Positions 25,404 through 34,382 of a stretch of DNA of 54,198 nt are shown one piece after another. The stretch comes from Lachnospiraceae bacterium (GTDB lineage: Bacteria > Bacillota > Clostridia > Lachnospirales > Lachnospiraceae). The stretch covers positions 1 to 54,198 of the forward strand of contig JAILEM010000230.1 of the NCBI GenBank assembly GCA_024687745.1, written 5' to 3'. The stretch's first letter is position 1, and every line of letters starts with the position of its first letter. The notes under the pieces were generated by a model that did no database searches, was not told the origin of the DNA, and was given only the letters and a program-made list of their open reading frames with translations. The position numbers were made by a program, and so were the translations under genes.

Positions 25404-27938
25404 ATGGCTAACAGACCAACAGGACATGGTAAAAATGTACTGGGAGGAAGTGCTGAATTAGGGAAAAAGGGAAGTGCATTAGGAAGCGGACCGGTCGGTA
25501 CAGGATCGGGAGGAGGCTTCCACCAGGGAGGAGGAGGCCCAATGCGGTCATCGGGCGGCGGTGGAAAGCTTTTAATGATAATCGTTGTCATCGTCCTTTT
25601 ACTTGGCGGAGGTAAGGGCCTTAGCTCATTCATGGGTGGTTCCTCATCCGATACTTCGTATACCGATCAGACAACGACAGGGACATCAGATACAACAGGG
25701 TCCTCACAGTCAACAGGCTCTGCTTCGGGATCGCAGAGCTCTTCGGGTTCCTTCTCAGGCTTAGGAGACCTTGTAAGCCTTTTGGGAAGCGGATCCTATA
25801 ATGATTACTATTCCGGAAACACCTCTTCACAGAGCGGATCGGGTATGCTCACGGGAAATGTTTCACCTGCTTCGATGTATGACAGCGGAAGCACCTCTTC
25901 GGGAATGCTTGACAGCTCCGTAGCAGAGGGAGCAAGAGAAAAGAGGACGGTGATAAAGGGAAACGGTGAGGATAAGATCACCATAATGGTATATATGTGC
26001 GGTACCGACCTTGAGTCAAGGAGCGGAATGGCAACCTCGGATATCATGGAAATGACCAAAGCAGATATATCCGATAATATTAATCTTCTGGTATTTACCG
26101 GCGGATGTTCCCGCTGGCAGAATAACGTGATAAGCAGCTCCGTCAACCAGATATACAGGGTGAGGAACGGAGGTCTCGAATGCATAGAAAAGGATGCGGG
26201 AACCAAGGCAATGACCGATCCCTCAAACCTTTCCTCCTATATACAGTATTGCGCAAAAAAATATCCTGCCGACAGGTACGAGCTTATTTTCTGGGATCAC
26301 GGCGGCGGATCCTTAAGCGGCTACGGATATGATGAAAAGAATAAGAGTAAGGGCTCGATGAAGCTTGCAGATATCAATGAGGCGCTTAAGTCGGGCGGTG
26401 TTACCTTTGACTTTATAGGCTTTGATACCTGCTTAATGGCAACGCTTGAAACCGCACTCATAGCATCCCAGTATGGTGACTATATGATAGCATCGGAGGA
26501 GACTGAGCCCGGTGTCGGCTGGTATTATACCGAGTGGCTTTCAAAGCTGTCGAAAAACACCTCCATGCCGACGGCCGAGATCGGAAAGAATATAGTTGAT
26601 GATTTCGTAACGGTATGTAACCAGAAGTGTCCGGGACAGAAGACAACACTTTCCGTTATAGATCTTGCCGAGCTTGAGACGACGATCCCCGATGATTTCA
26701 AGGACTTTTCACAGACTATGGTCAGGCTCATAACCGATGACAATGAATATAAGGTTGTTTCGGATGCAAGATACGGGTCAAGGGAATTTGCCCAGTCTTC
26801 AAAGATAGACCAGATCGACCTTGTGGATTTTGCGACAAGGGTCGGGACTGACGAAGGAAAGGAGCTTGCAGAGTCCATAAAGAGTGCAGTAAAGTACAAC
26901 AGGACATCCTCAAGTATTTCAAATGCCTACGGACTCTCGATCTATTTCCCTTATAAGAAGACCTCCGGTGTCAATTCCGCAGTATCTACCTATGATGCCA
27001 TAGGAATGGATTCCGAGTATACAAAATGTATCCAGGAATTTGCTTCACTTCAGCTTGGAGGTCAGGTTTCAAGCGGCTATGAGGCATCTCCCTTTGGTTC
27101 GCTTATGGGGAGTCTGCTTTCAGGATCGTCATCATCATCCTCCTCATCCTATTCAAGTGCCGACATGATAGGACAGATGCTTGGAGGGATGCTTTCCGGT
27201 AACCTTGGAAGCGTATCCGGCTTAGACCAGTCAGCTCTGGGATTTTTATCCGGAAGGAGCATGAGTACGGAGGATCAGGCGGAATACATATACAATAACC
27301 ATCTGGACCAGGAAAATCTTATCTGGCTTAAGGACAGTGACGGAGATTACAAGCTCGGACTCACGGAAAGAGACTGGGATTATGTGCATGCCCTTGATCT
27401 GAACGTCTTTTATGATGACGGAGAGGGCTATGTAGATCTTGGACTTGACAATGTGTTTGAGTATGATGATAAGGATAAGCTCATAGGAAAGTATGACAAT
27501 ACCTGGCTTACATTAAACGGAAGGATAGTGGCTTATTATCACACAGATGATGAGTATAATGAAGAATCCTTTACGACCTCGGGATATATACCGGTTCTCT
27601 TAAACGGGGAGAGGGCAGAACTCATAGTTGTTTATAACGATGATAATCCCGACGGTTATATCGCAGGTGCAAGATATGTTTATGAGGACTCAACGACAGA
27701 TACGATCGCAAAGAATCTGGCAGCACTTGAGACAGGCGATGAGCTTGAATTTATATTCGATTACTATGATTATAACGGAAATTATCGTGAAAGCTACGTA
27801 TTTGGAGATCCCTTAACACTTTCCGATAAGATAACACTTGGATATATGGATATAGGAAATAAGGGAAAGAACAGGGCTACCTATAAGCTTACAGATATCT
27901 ATGAGCAGGCATACTGGACACCTGTCATACCGGATTAA
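25404..27938 (+). CDS. Clostripain-family (C11) cysteine peptidase, membrane-anchored
   Basis: This 844-aa protein has a Gly-rich N-terminus, a hydrophobic helix (LLMIIVVIVLLLGGG, about residues 53-68), a Ser/Gly/Thr-rich linker, then a C11 domain starting ITIMVYMCGTDLES. The catalytic dyad is His299 in FWDHGGGS and Cys343 in GFDTCLMA. Clostripain-type enzymes cut after Arg or Lys. A second Ser-rich linker (about 575-590) leads to a C-terminal beta-rich domain found with many Clostridia C11 proteins. The helix would leave the protease outside the cell. I choose the ATG at 25404 because GGAGG lies 8 nt upstream; the ATG at 25398 is only 2 nt from it. Substrate unknown. Confidence 0.88.
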   Translation: MANRPTGHGKNVLGGSAELGKKGSALGSGPVGTGSGGGFHQGGGGPMRSSGGGGKLLMIIVVIVLLLGGGKGLSSFMGGSSSDTSYTDQTTTGTSDTTGSSQSTGSASGSQSSSGSFSGLGDLVSLLGSGSYNDYYSGNTSSQSGSGMLTGNVSPASMYDSGSTSSGMLDSSVAEGAREKRTVIKGNGEDKITIMVYMCGTDLESRSGMATSDIMEMTKADISDNINLLVFTGGCSRWQNNVISSSVNQIYRVRNGGLECIEKDAGTKAMTDPSNLSSYIQYCAKKYPADRYELIFWDHGGGSLSGYGYDEKNKSKGSMKLADINEALKSGGVTFDFIGFDTCLMATLETALIASQYGDYMIASEETEPGVGWYYTEWLSKLSKNTSMPTAEIGKNIVDDFVTVCNQKCPGQKTTLSVIDLAELETTIPDDFKDFSQTMVRLITDDNEYKVVSDARYGSREFAQSSKIDQIDLVDFATRVGTDEGKELAESIKSAVKYNRTSSSISNAYGLSIYFPYKKTSGVNSAVSTYDAIGMDSEYTKCIQEFASLQLGGQVSSGYEASPFGSLMGSLLSGSSSSSSSSYSSADMIGQMLGGMLSGNLGSVSGLDQSALGFLSGRSMSTEDQAEYIYNNHLDQENLIWLKDSDGDYKLGLTERDWDYVHALDLNVFYDDGEGYVDLGLDNVFEYDDKDKLIGKYDNTWLTLNGRIVAYYHTDDEYNEESFTTSGYIPVLLNGERAELIVVYNDDNPDGYIAGARYVYEDSTTDTIAKNLAALETGDELEFIFDYYDYNGNYRESYVFGDPLTLSDKITLGYMDIGNKGKNRATYKLTDIYEQAYWTPVIPD

Positions 27939-27991
27939 GGAATTATGTGTTTTGACCGGGATATGTATTTTAATTAAGATCAGTATTTTAA

Positions 27992-28723
27992 CTAAGAATT
28001 TTTACTCTCCCGTGCTTTCATATATTTCTTTAGAGCACTGTATCTTGTTAAGGGAAAACTGAATTTTAGGCCGTCACAGGTCGTAAGGCTTCCGGGCTTT
28101 ACGAGGGAAATGTGATCAAGATTTACCAGGGCATTCCTTGAACAGAGAAAGAATGAAGGGCAGGTAAGAAGGGAAGCACAAAACTGCTCAAGCTTTTCCG
28201 TACAGATAAGTACTCTTTTATCAAGCAGATGGACCTCTGTCTGATAGGAGCCTTTCTTAGAGGATGCAGAGATAAAATTATCATAAGGTGTGAAGACAGT
28301 GTTGTCTTTACACCTTATTTCTATTAAAGGGGTCTTTGACGCAGAGTTCTCAAAGGCAAGATCCACAAGTCCTGAAACATCATCCTTATAAAGCGGCTTA
28401 TTTATATAGGAGAGCCCCTTTGGTCTGTTTGGAAGGGCTTTATAGTCGGTATTTCCGCAGGCCATAAAGATCCTTGTCTCTATGCCAAGCTCCTGTATCT
28501 TCCTTGCCACAAAAAAGGGGTCACCATCCTTATACTCCTCTATGTCAAGAAGGAAGAGATCGTATCTGTAGGGAGTCTGCATAAGGGCCTCACTGCTCCC
28601 GAAGGAATCTATATAAACTGTCTCGCCCTCTGATTCCCTCTTTGAGTGCTCCCTTTCAAATAATCTTTCCAGTTGTTTTCTGTCTGCGATATGATCATCG
28701 CAGATCGCTATGTAGACAGCCAT
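27992..28723 (-). CDS. LytTR-family response regulator (orphan)
   Basis: This 243-aa protein has an N-terminal receiver domain with acidic pocket ICDDH, phospho-acceptor Asp in DLFLLDIEEYKDG, and Lys in YINKPLY. The C-terminal half is a LytTR DNA-binding domain (KGSYQTEVHLLDKRVLIC, then FFLCSRNALVNLDHISLV). Such regulators usually control bacteriocins, quorum sensing or cell-wall genes. No histidine kinase lies nearby, so it is an orphan here. AAGGAG precedes the ATG. Confidence 0.9.
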   Translation of the reverse strand: MAVYIAICDDHIADRKQLERLFEREHSKRESEGETVYIDSFGSSEALMQTPYRYDLFLLDIEEYKDGDPFFVARKIQELGIETRIFMACGNTDYKALPNRPKGLSYINKPLYKDDVSGLVDLAFENSASKTPLIEIRCKDNTVFTPYDNFISASSKKGSYQTEVHLLDKRVLICTEKLEQFCASLLTCPSFFLCSRNALVNLDHISLVKPGSLTTCDGLKFSFPLTRYSALKKYMKARESKNS

Positions 28724-28763
28724 AATACTCCTTAAGATAAGATGTTAAGTTTACATAATCTAT

Positions 28764-29060
28764 TCACATAAAGCTGAATTCTATGGGACGCAGGAATATA
28801 AAGACAGCGAGAAGGACTGCCTGTATGCCAAGAATTACCGGTATTCCTATGTAAAACTTCGGCTTTAAGGTTTTATGCCTGAAAATATGCATTCCAAGCA
28901 GTGAGCCGATGGAGCCTCCGAAAATGGCTAAGGTAAAAAGAGAGCCTTCGGAAATGCGCCAGGCATTTCTTCGGGCTTTACTCTTATCCAAACCGAAGGC
29001 AATGAAGGCGGCTGTGTTGATCACAGCCAGATAGATCATTAATATCGTAAATGCTTCCAT
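28764..29060 (-). CDS. DUF1294 small membrane protein
   Basis: This 98-aa protein has about three hydrophobic helices and the DUF1294 signature: FGLDKSKARRNAWRISE, then GGSIGSLLGMHIFRHKT. Function of the family is unknown. It follows argG by 19 bp on the same strand and is followed by the LytTR gene, so the three may be co-transcribed. The upstream ribosome site is weak. Confidence 0.85.
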   Translation of the reverse strand: MEAFTILMIYLAVINTAAFIAFGLDKSKARRNAWRISEGSLFTLAIFGGSIGSLLGMHIFRHKTLKPKFYIGIPVILGIQAVLLAVFIFLRPIEFSFM

Positions 29061-29079
29061 TGCTTAATTTTTCTTTTAC

Positions 29080-30294
29080 CTATTTATCAAGTGCCTGCAT
29101 TTTCATTGCGCGAACCTTGCATGAAAGACCGAAGAGATTTATAAAGCCCGATGCATCCTTGTGGTCATAGAGCTCACCTGTTGTGAAGCTTGCTATATCG
29201 GCATCATAAAGTGAATACGGTGAGGTGGTTCCTGCCTTTATGATATTTCCCTTATAGAGCTTAAACTTTACTTCTCCCGTGACATATTTCTGAGTGCTTT
29301 CTATGAAGGCCTGTACTGCTTCCCTTAAGGGAGTGAACCATTTTCCTTCATAAACTATCTGGGCAAGCTTTGATCCCATGTCCTTCTTTAAAGCATAGGT
29401 GTCGCGGTCGAGGATTAGCTCCTCCAACTGCTGATGGGCTTCCATGAGGATGGTTCCTCCGGGAGTCTCATATACGCCGCGGCTCTTCATTCCTACAACA
29501 CGGTTCTCAACTATATCAACTATACCTATGCCATGCTTTCCGCCAAGCCTGTTAAGCTCCCTTATGATATCGGAAACCTTCATTTCCTTTCCGTTGATGC
29601 TCTTTGGGGTACCCTTTTCAAAGGTCATTGTTACATATTCACCCTCATCCGGAGCCTTCTCTGGTGTAACCGATAATACGAGAAGATGATCATAGTTTGG
29701 CTCATTGGAAGGATCCTCAAGCTCAAGTCCTTCATGGCTTATATGCCAGAGATTACGGTCTCTTGAATAGCTGTTGTCTGCCGAGAAGGGAAGGTGGATA
29801 CCATGCTCCTTACAGTATCTGATCTCTGATTCACGGGAATCGAGAGTCCATTTTTCATCACGCCATGCGGCGATTATCTTTATATCGGGAGCAAGTGCCT
29901 TGATCCCCAATTCAAATCTGATCTGGTCGTTGCCCTTTCCTGTTGCGCCATGACAGATCGCAACAGCGTTTTCCTTTCTTGCGATCTCGACAAGTCTTTT
30001 CGCGATAACGGGACGTGCCATGGAGGTTCCTAAGAGGTACTTATTCTCATAAACCGAATAACCCCATACACAGGGCATGATATATTCATCACAGAATTCA
30101 TCCACAACGTCTTCGATGTAAAGCTTTGATGCTCCGCTTGCCTTAGCTCTCTCCTCGAGACCGTCGAGCTCGCTTTCCTGACCGCAGTCTATACATACAC
30201 AGATCACTTCATAATCATAATTTTCCTTAAGCCAGGGGATTATCGCTGTGGTATCGAGTCCTCCGGAATAAGCTAATATTACCTTATCCTTCAT
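29080..30294 (-). CDS. argG: Argininosuccinate synthase
   Basis: This 404-aa enzyme joins citrulline and aspartate using ATP. The N-terminus ILAYSGGLDTTAII is the N-type PP-loop; CHGATGKGNDQIRFE and the SYSRDRNLWHISHEG motif follow. I choose the ATG at 30294, 8 nt after GGAGG; a longer in-frame ATG at 30318 lies upstream of the ribosome site. It is divergent from argC across a region full of palindromes, pointing to shared ArgR control. argH is not in the window. Confidence 0.97.
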   Translation of the reverse strand: MKDKVILAYSGGLDTTAIIPWLKENYDYEVICVCIDCGQESELDGLEERAKASGASKLYIEDVVDEFCDEYIMPCVWGYSVYENKYLLGTSMARPVIAKRLVEIARKENAVAICHGATGKGNDQIRFELGIKALAPDIKIIAAWRDEKWTLDSRESEIRYCKEHGIHLPFSADNSYSRDRNLWHISHEGLELEDPSNEPNYDHLLVLSVTPEKAPDEGEYVTMTFEKGTPKSINGKEMKVSDIIRELNRLGGKHGIGIVDIVENRVVGMKSRGVYETPGGTILMEAHQQLEELILDRDTYALKKDMGSKLAQIVYEGKWFTPLREAVQAFIESTQKYVTGEVKFKLYKGNIIKAGTTSPYSLYDADIASFTTGELYDHKDASGFINLFGLSCKVRAMKMQALDK

Positions 30295-30350
30295 ACATAA
30301 TTCCTCCGTAAAGATCATTTAATTTTTTTATACTATACAACACCCTCTAT

Positions 30351-30450
30351 GTTTATGCAACATAAAAATGTATAAAATAAAAAAAATATCAATTATTATG
30401 CAAAAATAGTTGCATAATATGCAATATAAATGTATAATCGTGCATAAACA
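30351..30450. promoter_or_regulatory. ArgR-like operator cluster between argG and argC
   Basis: The AT-rich divergent region holds nested inverted repeats built on TGCAT: arms TTATGCAA (30396-30403) and TTGCATAA (30410-30417); TGCAT-AAT-ATGCA (30411-30423); and TGTATAATCGTGCA (30431-30444), one base off the ARG-box pattern TGnAT-W4-ATnCA. A further TTATGCAACAT copy lies near 30353. Their placement between divergent arginine genes suggests ArgR operators; binding is inferred. Confidence 0.65.
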
Positions 30451-30569
30451 TAAAAATGAAAAGAGATTTTGGGATATATTATTTTTAATAAGGTAAATAT
30501 TTATGTTAAAATCCCCAATATGTGCTAAACTATTAAGAAGTGCGTTTTGTAATACAGAAGGAGAGAAAG

Positions 30570-31610
30570 ATGATAAGAGCAGGTATAATAGGAGCAACAG
30601 GTTATGCGGGAGGAGAGCTTGTAAGACTTCTTCTCGGACATAAGGATGTTGAGATAGTCTGGTACGGGTCCAGGAGCTATATAGATCAGAAATATGCAGA
30701 CGTATACAGGAATGTATTTAAGCTTGTTGAGGATGTCTGTAAGGGAGATGATCTTTTAAAGCTTTCCGGGGAGGTGGATGTGATCTTTACCGCAACTCCC
30801 CAGGGATATCTGGGATCCGTTCTCAATGAGGATATCCTTTCAAGGTGTAAGGTGATAGACTTAAGTGCGGACTACAGGCTTAAGGATGTTGGTGTATATG
30901 AGGAATGGTATAAGATAGAGCATAAGTCGCCTGAGCTTATAGGGGAAGCCGTGTACGGTCTTTGTGAGATAAACAGGGAATCCATAAAAAAGGCAAGGCT
31001 CATCGCCAATCCCGGATGCTATACTACCTGTTCGATACTCTCTGTCTATCCTCTTTTAAAGGAAGGTCTTATCGATAAGGATTCGATAATAATAGATGCA
31101 AAGTCAGGAGTCTCGGGAGCGGGAAGGGGAGCCAAGGTCGCAAATCTTTACTGTGAAGTAAACGAGAGCATGAAGGCCTATGGAGTCACCACACACAGAC
31201 ATACGCCAGAGATTGAGGAGCAGCTTTCCTATGCCTGTGACAGCAAGATAAAGGTTCTTTTCACACCCCATCTTGCACCGATGAACAGAGGGATACTTGT
31301 CACAGCCTATGCCTCCCTTAAGGAAAATGTTAACGAAGAGGATGTAAGGGCGGCTTACGAAAAATATTACAGTGATGAATATTTCATAAGGATACTCGAT
31401 AAGGGTGTCTGTCCCGAAACAAGATGGGTGGAGGGAAGTAATTTCTATGATGTGAACGCTGTTACAGATAAAAGGACGAACCGTGTGATAATGATGGGAG
31501 CGCTTGATAACATGGTTAAGGGTGCTGCCGGACAGGCGGTTCAGAATATGAACCTTTTATTTGGCCTTAAGGAGAACGAAGGTCTCTGCATAACCCCCGT
31601 ATTTCCTTAA
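30570..31610 (+). CDS. argC: N-acetyl-gamma-glutamyl-phosphate reductase
   Basis: This 346-aa enzyme reduces N-acetylglutamyl phosphate to the semialdehyde with NADPH. Visible motifs are the N-terminal dinucleotide fold GIIGATGYAGGELVRLL, the active site NPGCYTTCS with its catalytic Cys, and the C-terminal GAAGQAVQNMNLLFGL. I choose the ATG at 30570 with AAGGAGAG upstream instead of a longer in-frame start at 30540. It heads argC-GNAT-argJ-argB-argD. Confidence 0.96.
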   Translation: MIRAGIIGATGYAGGELVRLLLGHKDVEIVWYGSRSYIDQKYADVYRNVFKLVEDVCKGDDLLKLSGEVDVIFTATPQGYLGSVLNEDILSRCKVIDLSADYRLKDVGVYEEWYKIEHKSPELIGEAVYGLCEINRESIKKARLIANPGCYTTCSILSVYPLLKEGLIDKDSIIIDAKSGVSGAGRGAKVANLYCEVNESMKAYGVTTHRHTPEIEEQLSYACDSKIKVLFTPHLAPMNRGILVTAYASLKENVNEEDVRAAYEKYYSDEYFIRILDKGVCPETRWVEGSNFYDVNAVTDKRTNRVIMMGALDNMVKGAAGQAVQNMNLLFGLKENEGLCITPVFP

Positions 31611-31647
31611 GATACGGATGATCAGTTTGGGATAAGAGAAGGTTTAT

Positions 31648-32097
31648 ATGTACGATATAAGAACGATGACAATAGATGACTATGATAAGGTTAAAAAGCT
31701 CTGGATGATGATCCCGGGGTTTGCCATCAGGAGTATAGATGACTCGAGGGAGGGAGTGGATAAATTCCTTAAAAGAAATCCGACAACCTCTGTCACAGCC
31801 TATATCGGTGATGAGCTTGTGGGCAGCATACTCTGCGGACATGACGGAAGGAGAGGCTGTCTTTATCATGTATGTGTGCATCCCGATCACAGGCTTAAGG
31901 GCATTGGGAAGAGCATGGTCGTAAAAGCGATGCATGCCCTAAGGGAAGAGGGGATCAATAAGGTCTCACTCATCGCCTTTACAAAGAATGATATAGGCAA
32001 TGCCTTCTGGAAGACTATAGGCTGGACGAAGAGAGAAGACTTAAATTACTATGACTTTACCTTAAATACCGAGAATATAATAAGGTTTAACGAGTAA
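31648..32097 (+). CDS. GNAT acetyltransferase (YpeA-like) inside the arg operon
   Basis: This 149-aa single GNAT domain has VCVHPDHRLKGIGKSMV as the acetyl-CoA loop and NAFWKTIGW near the end; overall it resembles E. coli YpeA. Its position between argC and argJ suggests a role with arginine or its precursors. It might acetylate glutamate (a short N-acetylglutamate synthase) or another amine, but ArgJ can already provide that activity. The function is inferred from context only. Confidence 0.8.
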   Translation: MYDIRTMTIDDYDKVKKLWMMIPGFAIRSIDDSREGVDKFLKRNPTTSVTAYIGDELVGSILCGHDGRRGCLYHVCVHPDHRLKGIGKSMVVKAMHALREEGINKVSLIAFTKNDIGNAFWKTIGWTKREDLNYYDFTLNTENIIRFNE

Positions 32098-32157
32098 GGA
32101 TGTTAAAGCCCCAAAGAGGCAAAAAATAAAAACGGAAAAGATACGAAAGGACAGAAA

Positions 32158-33381
32158 ATGAAGATAACAGATGCAGGTGTAACGGCTCCCAAGGGCTTCA
32201 TGGCAGCAGGAGTAAAGGCAGAGATAAAATATAAGAACAGGCTCGATATGGCTATGCTGTATTCAAAGGTTCCCTGTGTTGTGGCAGGAACCTTTACAAG
32301 CAATATAGTAAAGGCGGCTCCCGTTAAATGGGATATGAACATAGTTTATAATTCCGAATTTGCCCAGGCAGTTGTCATAAATACGGGGATAGCCAATGCA
32401 GGAACCGGAAAGCAGGGCATGGAATACTGTGAGAATGAGGCAAAGCTCACGGCAAAGCTTCTTAATATCCCTGAATCGGCGGTACTTGTCGGTTCTACCG
32501 GAGTCATAGGAAACCAGCTCAATATGGAAAGGCTTGAGGCAGGGATAAATGCCCTTGTTAAGGAGCTTGGAGAGACAAGAGAGCATGCAAGGACAGCATC
32601 GAAAGCCATAATGACCACCGATACGAAGAATAAGGAGGCTTCCGCAGAGATAGAGATAGGCGGTAAGAAGGTTACGATAGGCGGTATGAGCAAGGGATCG
32701 GGAATGATCCATCCCAATATGTGCACTATGCTCGGATATGTGACCACAGATATAAACATAGATAAGGAGCTTTTGCAGAAGGCATTAAGTGAGGATGTTA
32801 AGGACACCTTTAACATGATAACTGTTGACGGTGATACCTCAACAAACGATACCCTGCTCCTATTTGCAAACGGCATGGCAGGAAACGAAAAGATAGTAAG
32901 CGAGGATGAGGATTATAAGAAATTTAAGGAAGCCCTTCATTATGTGAATGAAACACTTGCAAAGAAGATGGCCGCCGACGGAGAGGGAGCGGGAAAGCTT
33001 GTCGAGGTAAGCGTTATAAATGCCGATGACAAGGAAAAGGCAAGGATACTTGCAAGATCTGTCGCAGGATCAAATCTTACAAAGGCTGCAATGTTTGGAA
33101 ACGATTCTAACTTCGGAAGGATACTTTGCGCAATGGGATATTCCGGGGCAAAGTTTGATCCGGATAAGGTGGATATATATTATGAGGCAGAGGGGAAGAA
33201 AATGCTGATATTCTCAGACGGTCTGAAGGCAGACTATGATGAGGATGAAGCAACAAAGCTCCTTGATCACAGTGAGGTCAGGATAATCGCTGATATGAAG
33301 GAAGGAGACATAGAAGCAACGGCCTGGGGATGTGACCTTACATATGATTATGTAAAGATAAATGCCGATTACAGAAGCTAA
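32158..33381 (+). CDS. argJ: Bifunctional ornithine acetyltransferase / N-acetylglutamate synthase
   Basis: This 407-aa proenzyme recycles the acetyl group from N-acetylornithine to glutamate. The self-cleavage site is in KGSGMIHPNMCTML: cleavage would fall between Cys189 and the nucleophile Thr190. Many family members have Ala at 189, so Cys is a small variation. Other motifs are TNDTLLLFANG and FGNDSNFGRIL. Whether it also uses acetyl-CoA cannot be told from sequence. A GAAAGGACAG ribosome site precedes the ATG. Confidence 0.96.
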   Translation: MKITDAGVTAPKGFMAAGVKAEIKYKNRLDMAMLYSKVPCVVAGTFTSNIVKAAPVKWDMNIVYNSEFAQAVVINTGIANAGTGKQGMEYCENEAKLTAKLLNIPESAVLVGSTGVIGNQLNMERLEAGINALVKELGETREHARTASKAIMTTDTKNKEASAEIEIGGKKVTIGGMSKGSGMIHPNMCTMLGYVTTDINIDKELLQKALSEDVKDTFNMITVDGDTSTNDTLLLFANGMAGNEKIVSEDEDYKKFKEALHYVNETLAKKMAADGEGAGKLVEVSVINADDKEKARILARSVAGSNLTKAAMFGNDSNFGRILCAMGYSGAKFDPDKVDIYYEAEGKKMLIFSDGLKADYDEDEATKLLDHSEVRIIADMKEGDIEATAWGCDLTYDYVKINADYRS

Positions 33382-33444
33382 AGGGAAAAATACAGAGTAA
33401 AAAAAAATAAAAGAGAAAAGCTGAAAGCCTTAAGGAGGACGAAA

Positions 33445-34350
33445 ATGGGAGTAAATACTGAAAATGACAACATAGAGAAGATATATGACAAGGCAGAGGT
33501 GCTCATAGAGGCACTTCCCTATATCCAGCAGTTCAACAGAAAGGTTATAGTCGTAAAATACGGTGGTTCCGCCATGTCAGATCCGGAGCTTCAGAAAAAC
33601 GTCATTAAGGATGTTACCCTTTTAAAGCTTGTTGGGTTCAAGCCCATAGTCGTTCACGGAGGCGGGAAGGAAATAAGCAGATGGGTAGGAAAGGTCGGAA
33701 AAGAGGCTGAATTTGTAAACGGTCTTAGAGTCACCGATGCAGAGACCATGGAGATAGCTGAGATGGTACTCGGAAAGGTTGGAAAGACACTTGTATCCAT
33801 GGTATCCGAGCTTGGTGTCAAGGCAGTCGGTATTTCCGGAAAGGACGGAAATCTGTTAAAGGTCGAGAAGAAGCTTTCAGACGGAAAAGATATAGGCTTT
33901 GTCGGTAATATAAAGGAAGTGGATGTTAAGATATTAAGAGATCTTTTAGAGGATGATTTTCTTCCCATAGTCTCACCCATAGGTCTTGATGATGACTATC
34001 AGACCTATAACATAAATGCAGATGATGCGGCCTGTGCCATAGCAAAGGCGATGAATGCCGATAAGCTGGCCTTCCTTACGGATATTGAGGGAGTGTACAA
34101 GGATCCGAAGGATAAGGATACCTTTATATCAAGACTTACGGTCTCCGAAGCAAATAAGATGATAGATGACGGATATATAGGCGGAGGCATGCTTCCTAAG
34201 CTTCATAACTGTGTGGATGCCATAGAAAACGGCGTCAACAGGGTTCATATCTTAGACGGGAGAAAACCCCACTGCCTGCTTTTGGAGATATTTACCAAAA
34301 ACGGTATCGGAACCATGTTTTTTAAGGATGATGATGATACCGTCCATTAG
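33445..34350 (+). CDS. argB: N-acetylglutamate kinase
   Basis: This 301-aa amino acid kinase phosphorylates N-acetylglutamate. It has VVKYGGSAM near the N-terminus, [10 protein letters not shown], an [15 protein letters not shown] segment and [13 protein letters not shown]. An N-terminal helix ([19 protein letters not shown]) precedes the catalytic core; this helix is typical of hexameric, arginine-inhibited NAGKs, so feedback inhibition is plausible. AAGGAGG lies before the ATG. Confidence 0.96.
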   Translation: MGVNTENDNIEKIYDKAEVLIEALPYIQQFNRKVIVVKYGGSAMSDPELQKNVIKDVTLLKLVGFKPIVVHGGGKEISRWVGKVGKEAEFVNGLRVTDAETMEIAEMVLGKVGKTLVSMVSELGVKAVGISGKDGNLLKVEKKLSDGKDIGFVGNIKEVDVKILRDLLEDDFLPIVSPIGLDDDYQTYNINADDAACAIAKAMNADKLAFLTDIEGVYKDPKDKDTFISRLTVSEANKMIDDGYIGGGMLPKLHNCVDAIENGVNRVHILDGRKPHCLLLEIFTKNGIGTMFFKDDDDTVH

Positions 34351-34382
34351 TATTTTAAACAGAAAATATAAGGGAGGAAGAA

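Noticed and set aside
30328-30597. Hydrophobic minus-strand ORF of 89 codons over the argG-argC gap
   Set aside because: It comes from AT-rich regulatory DNA and overlaps the argC start and the palindromes; no ribosome site.
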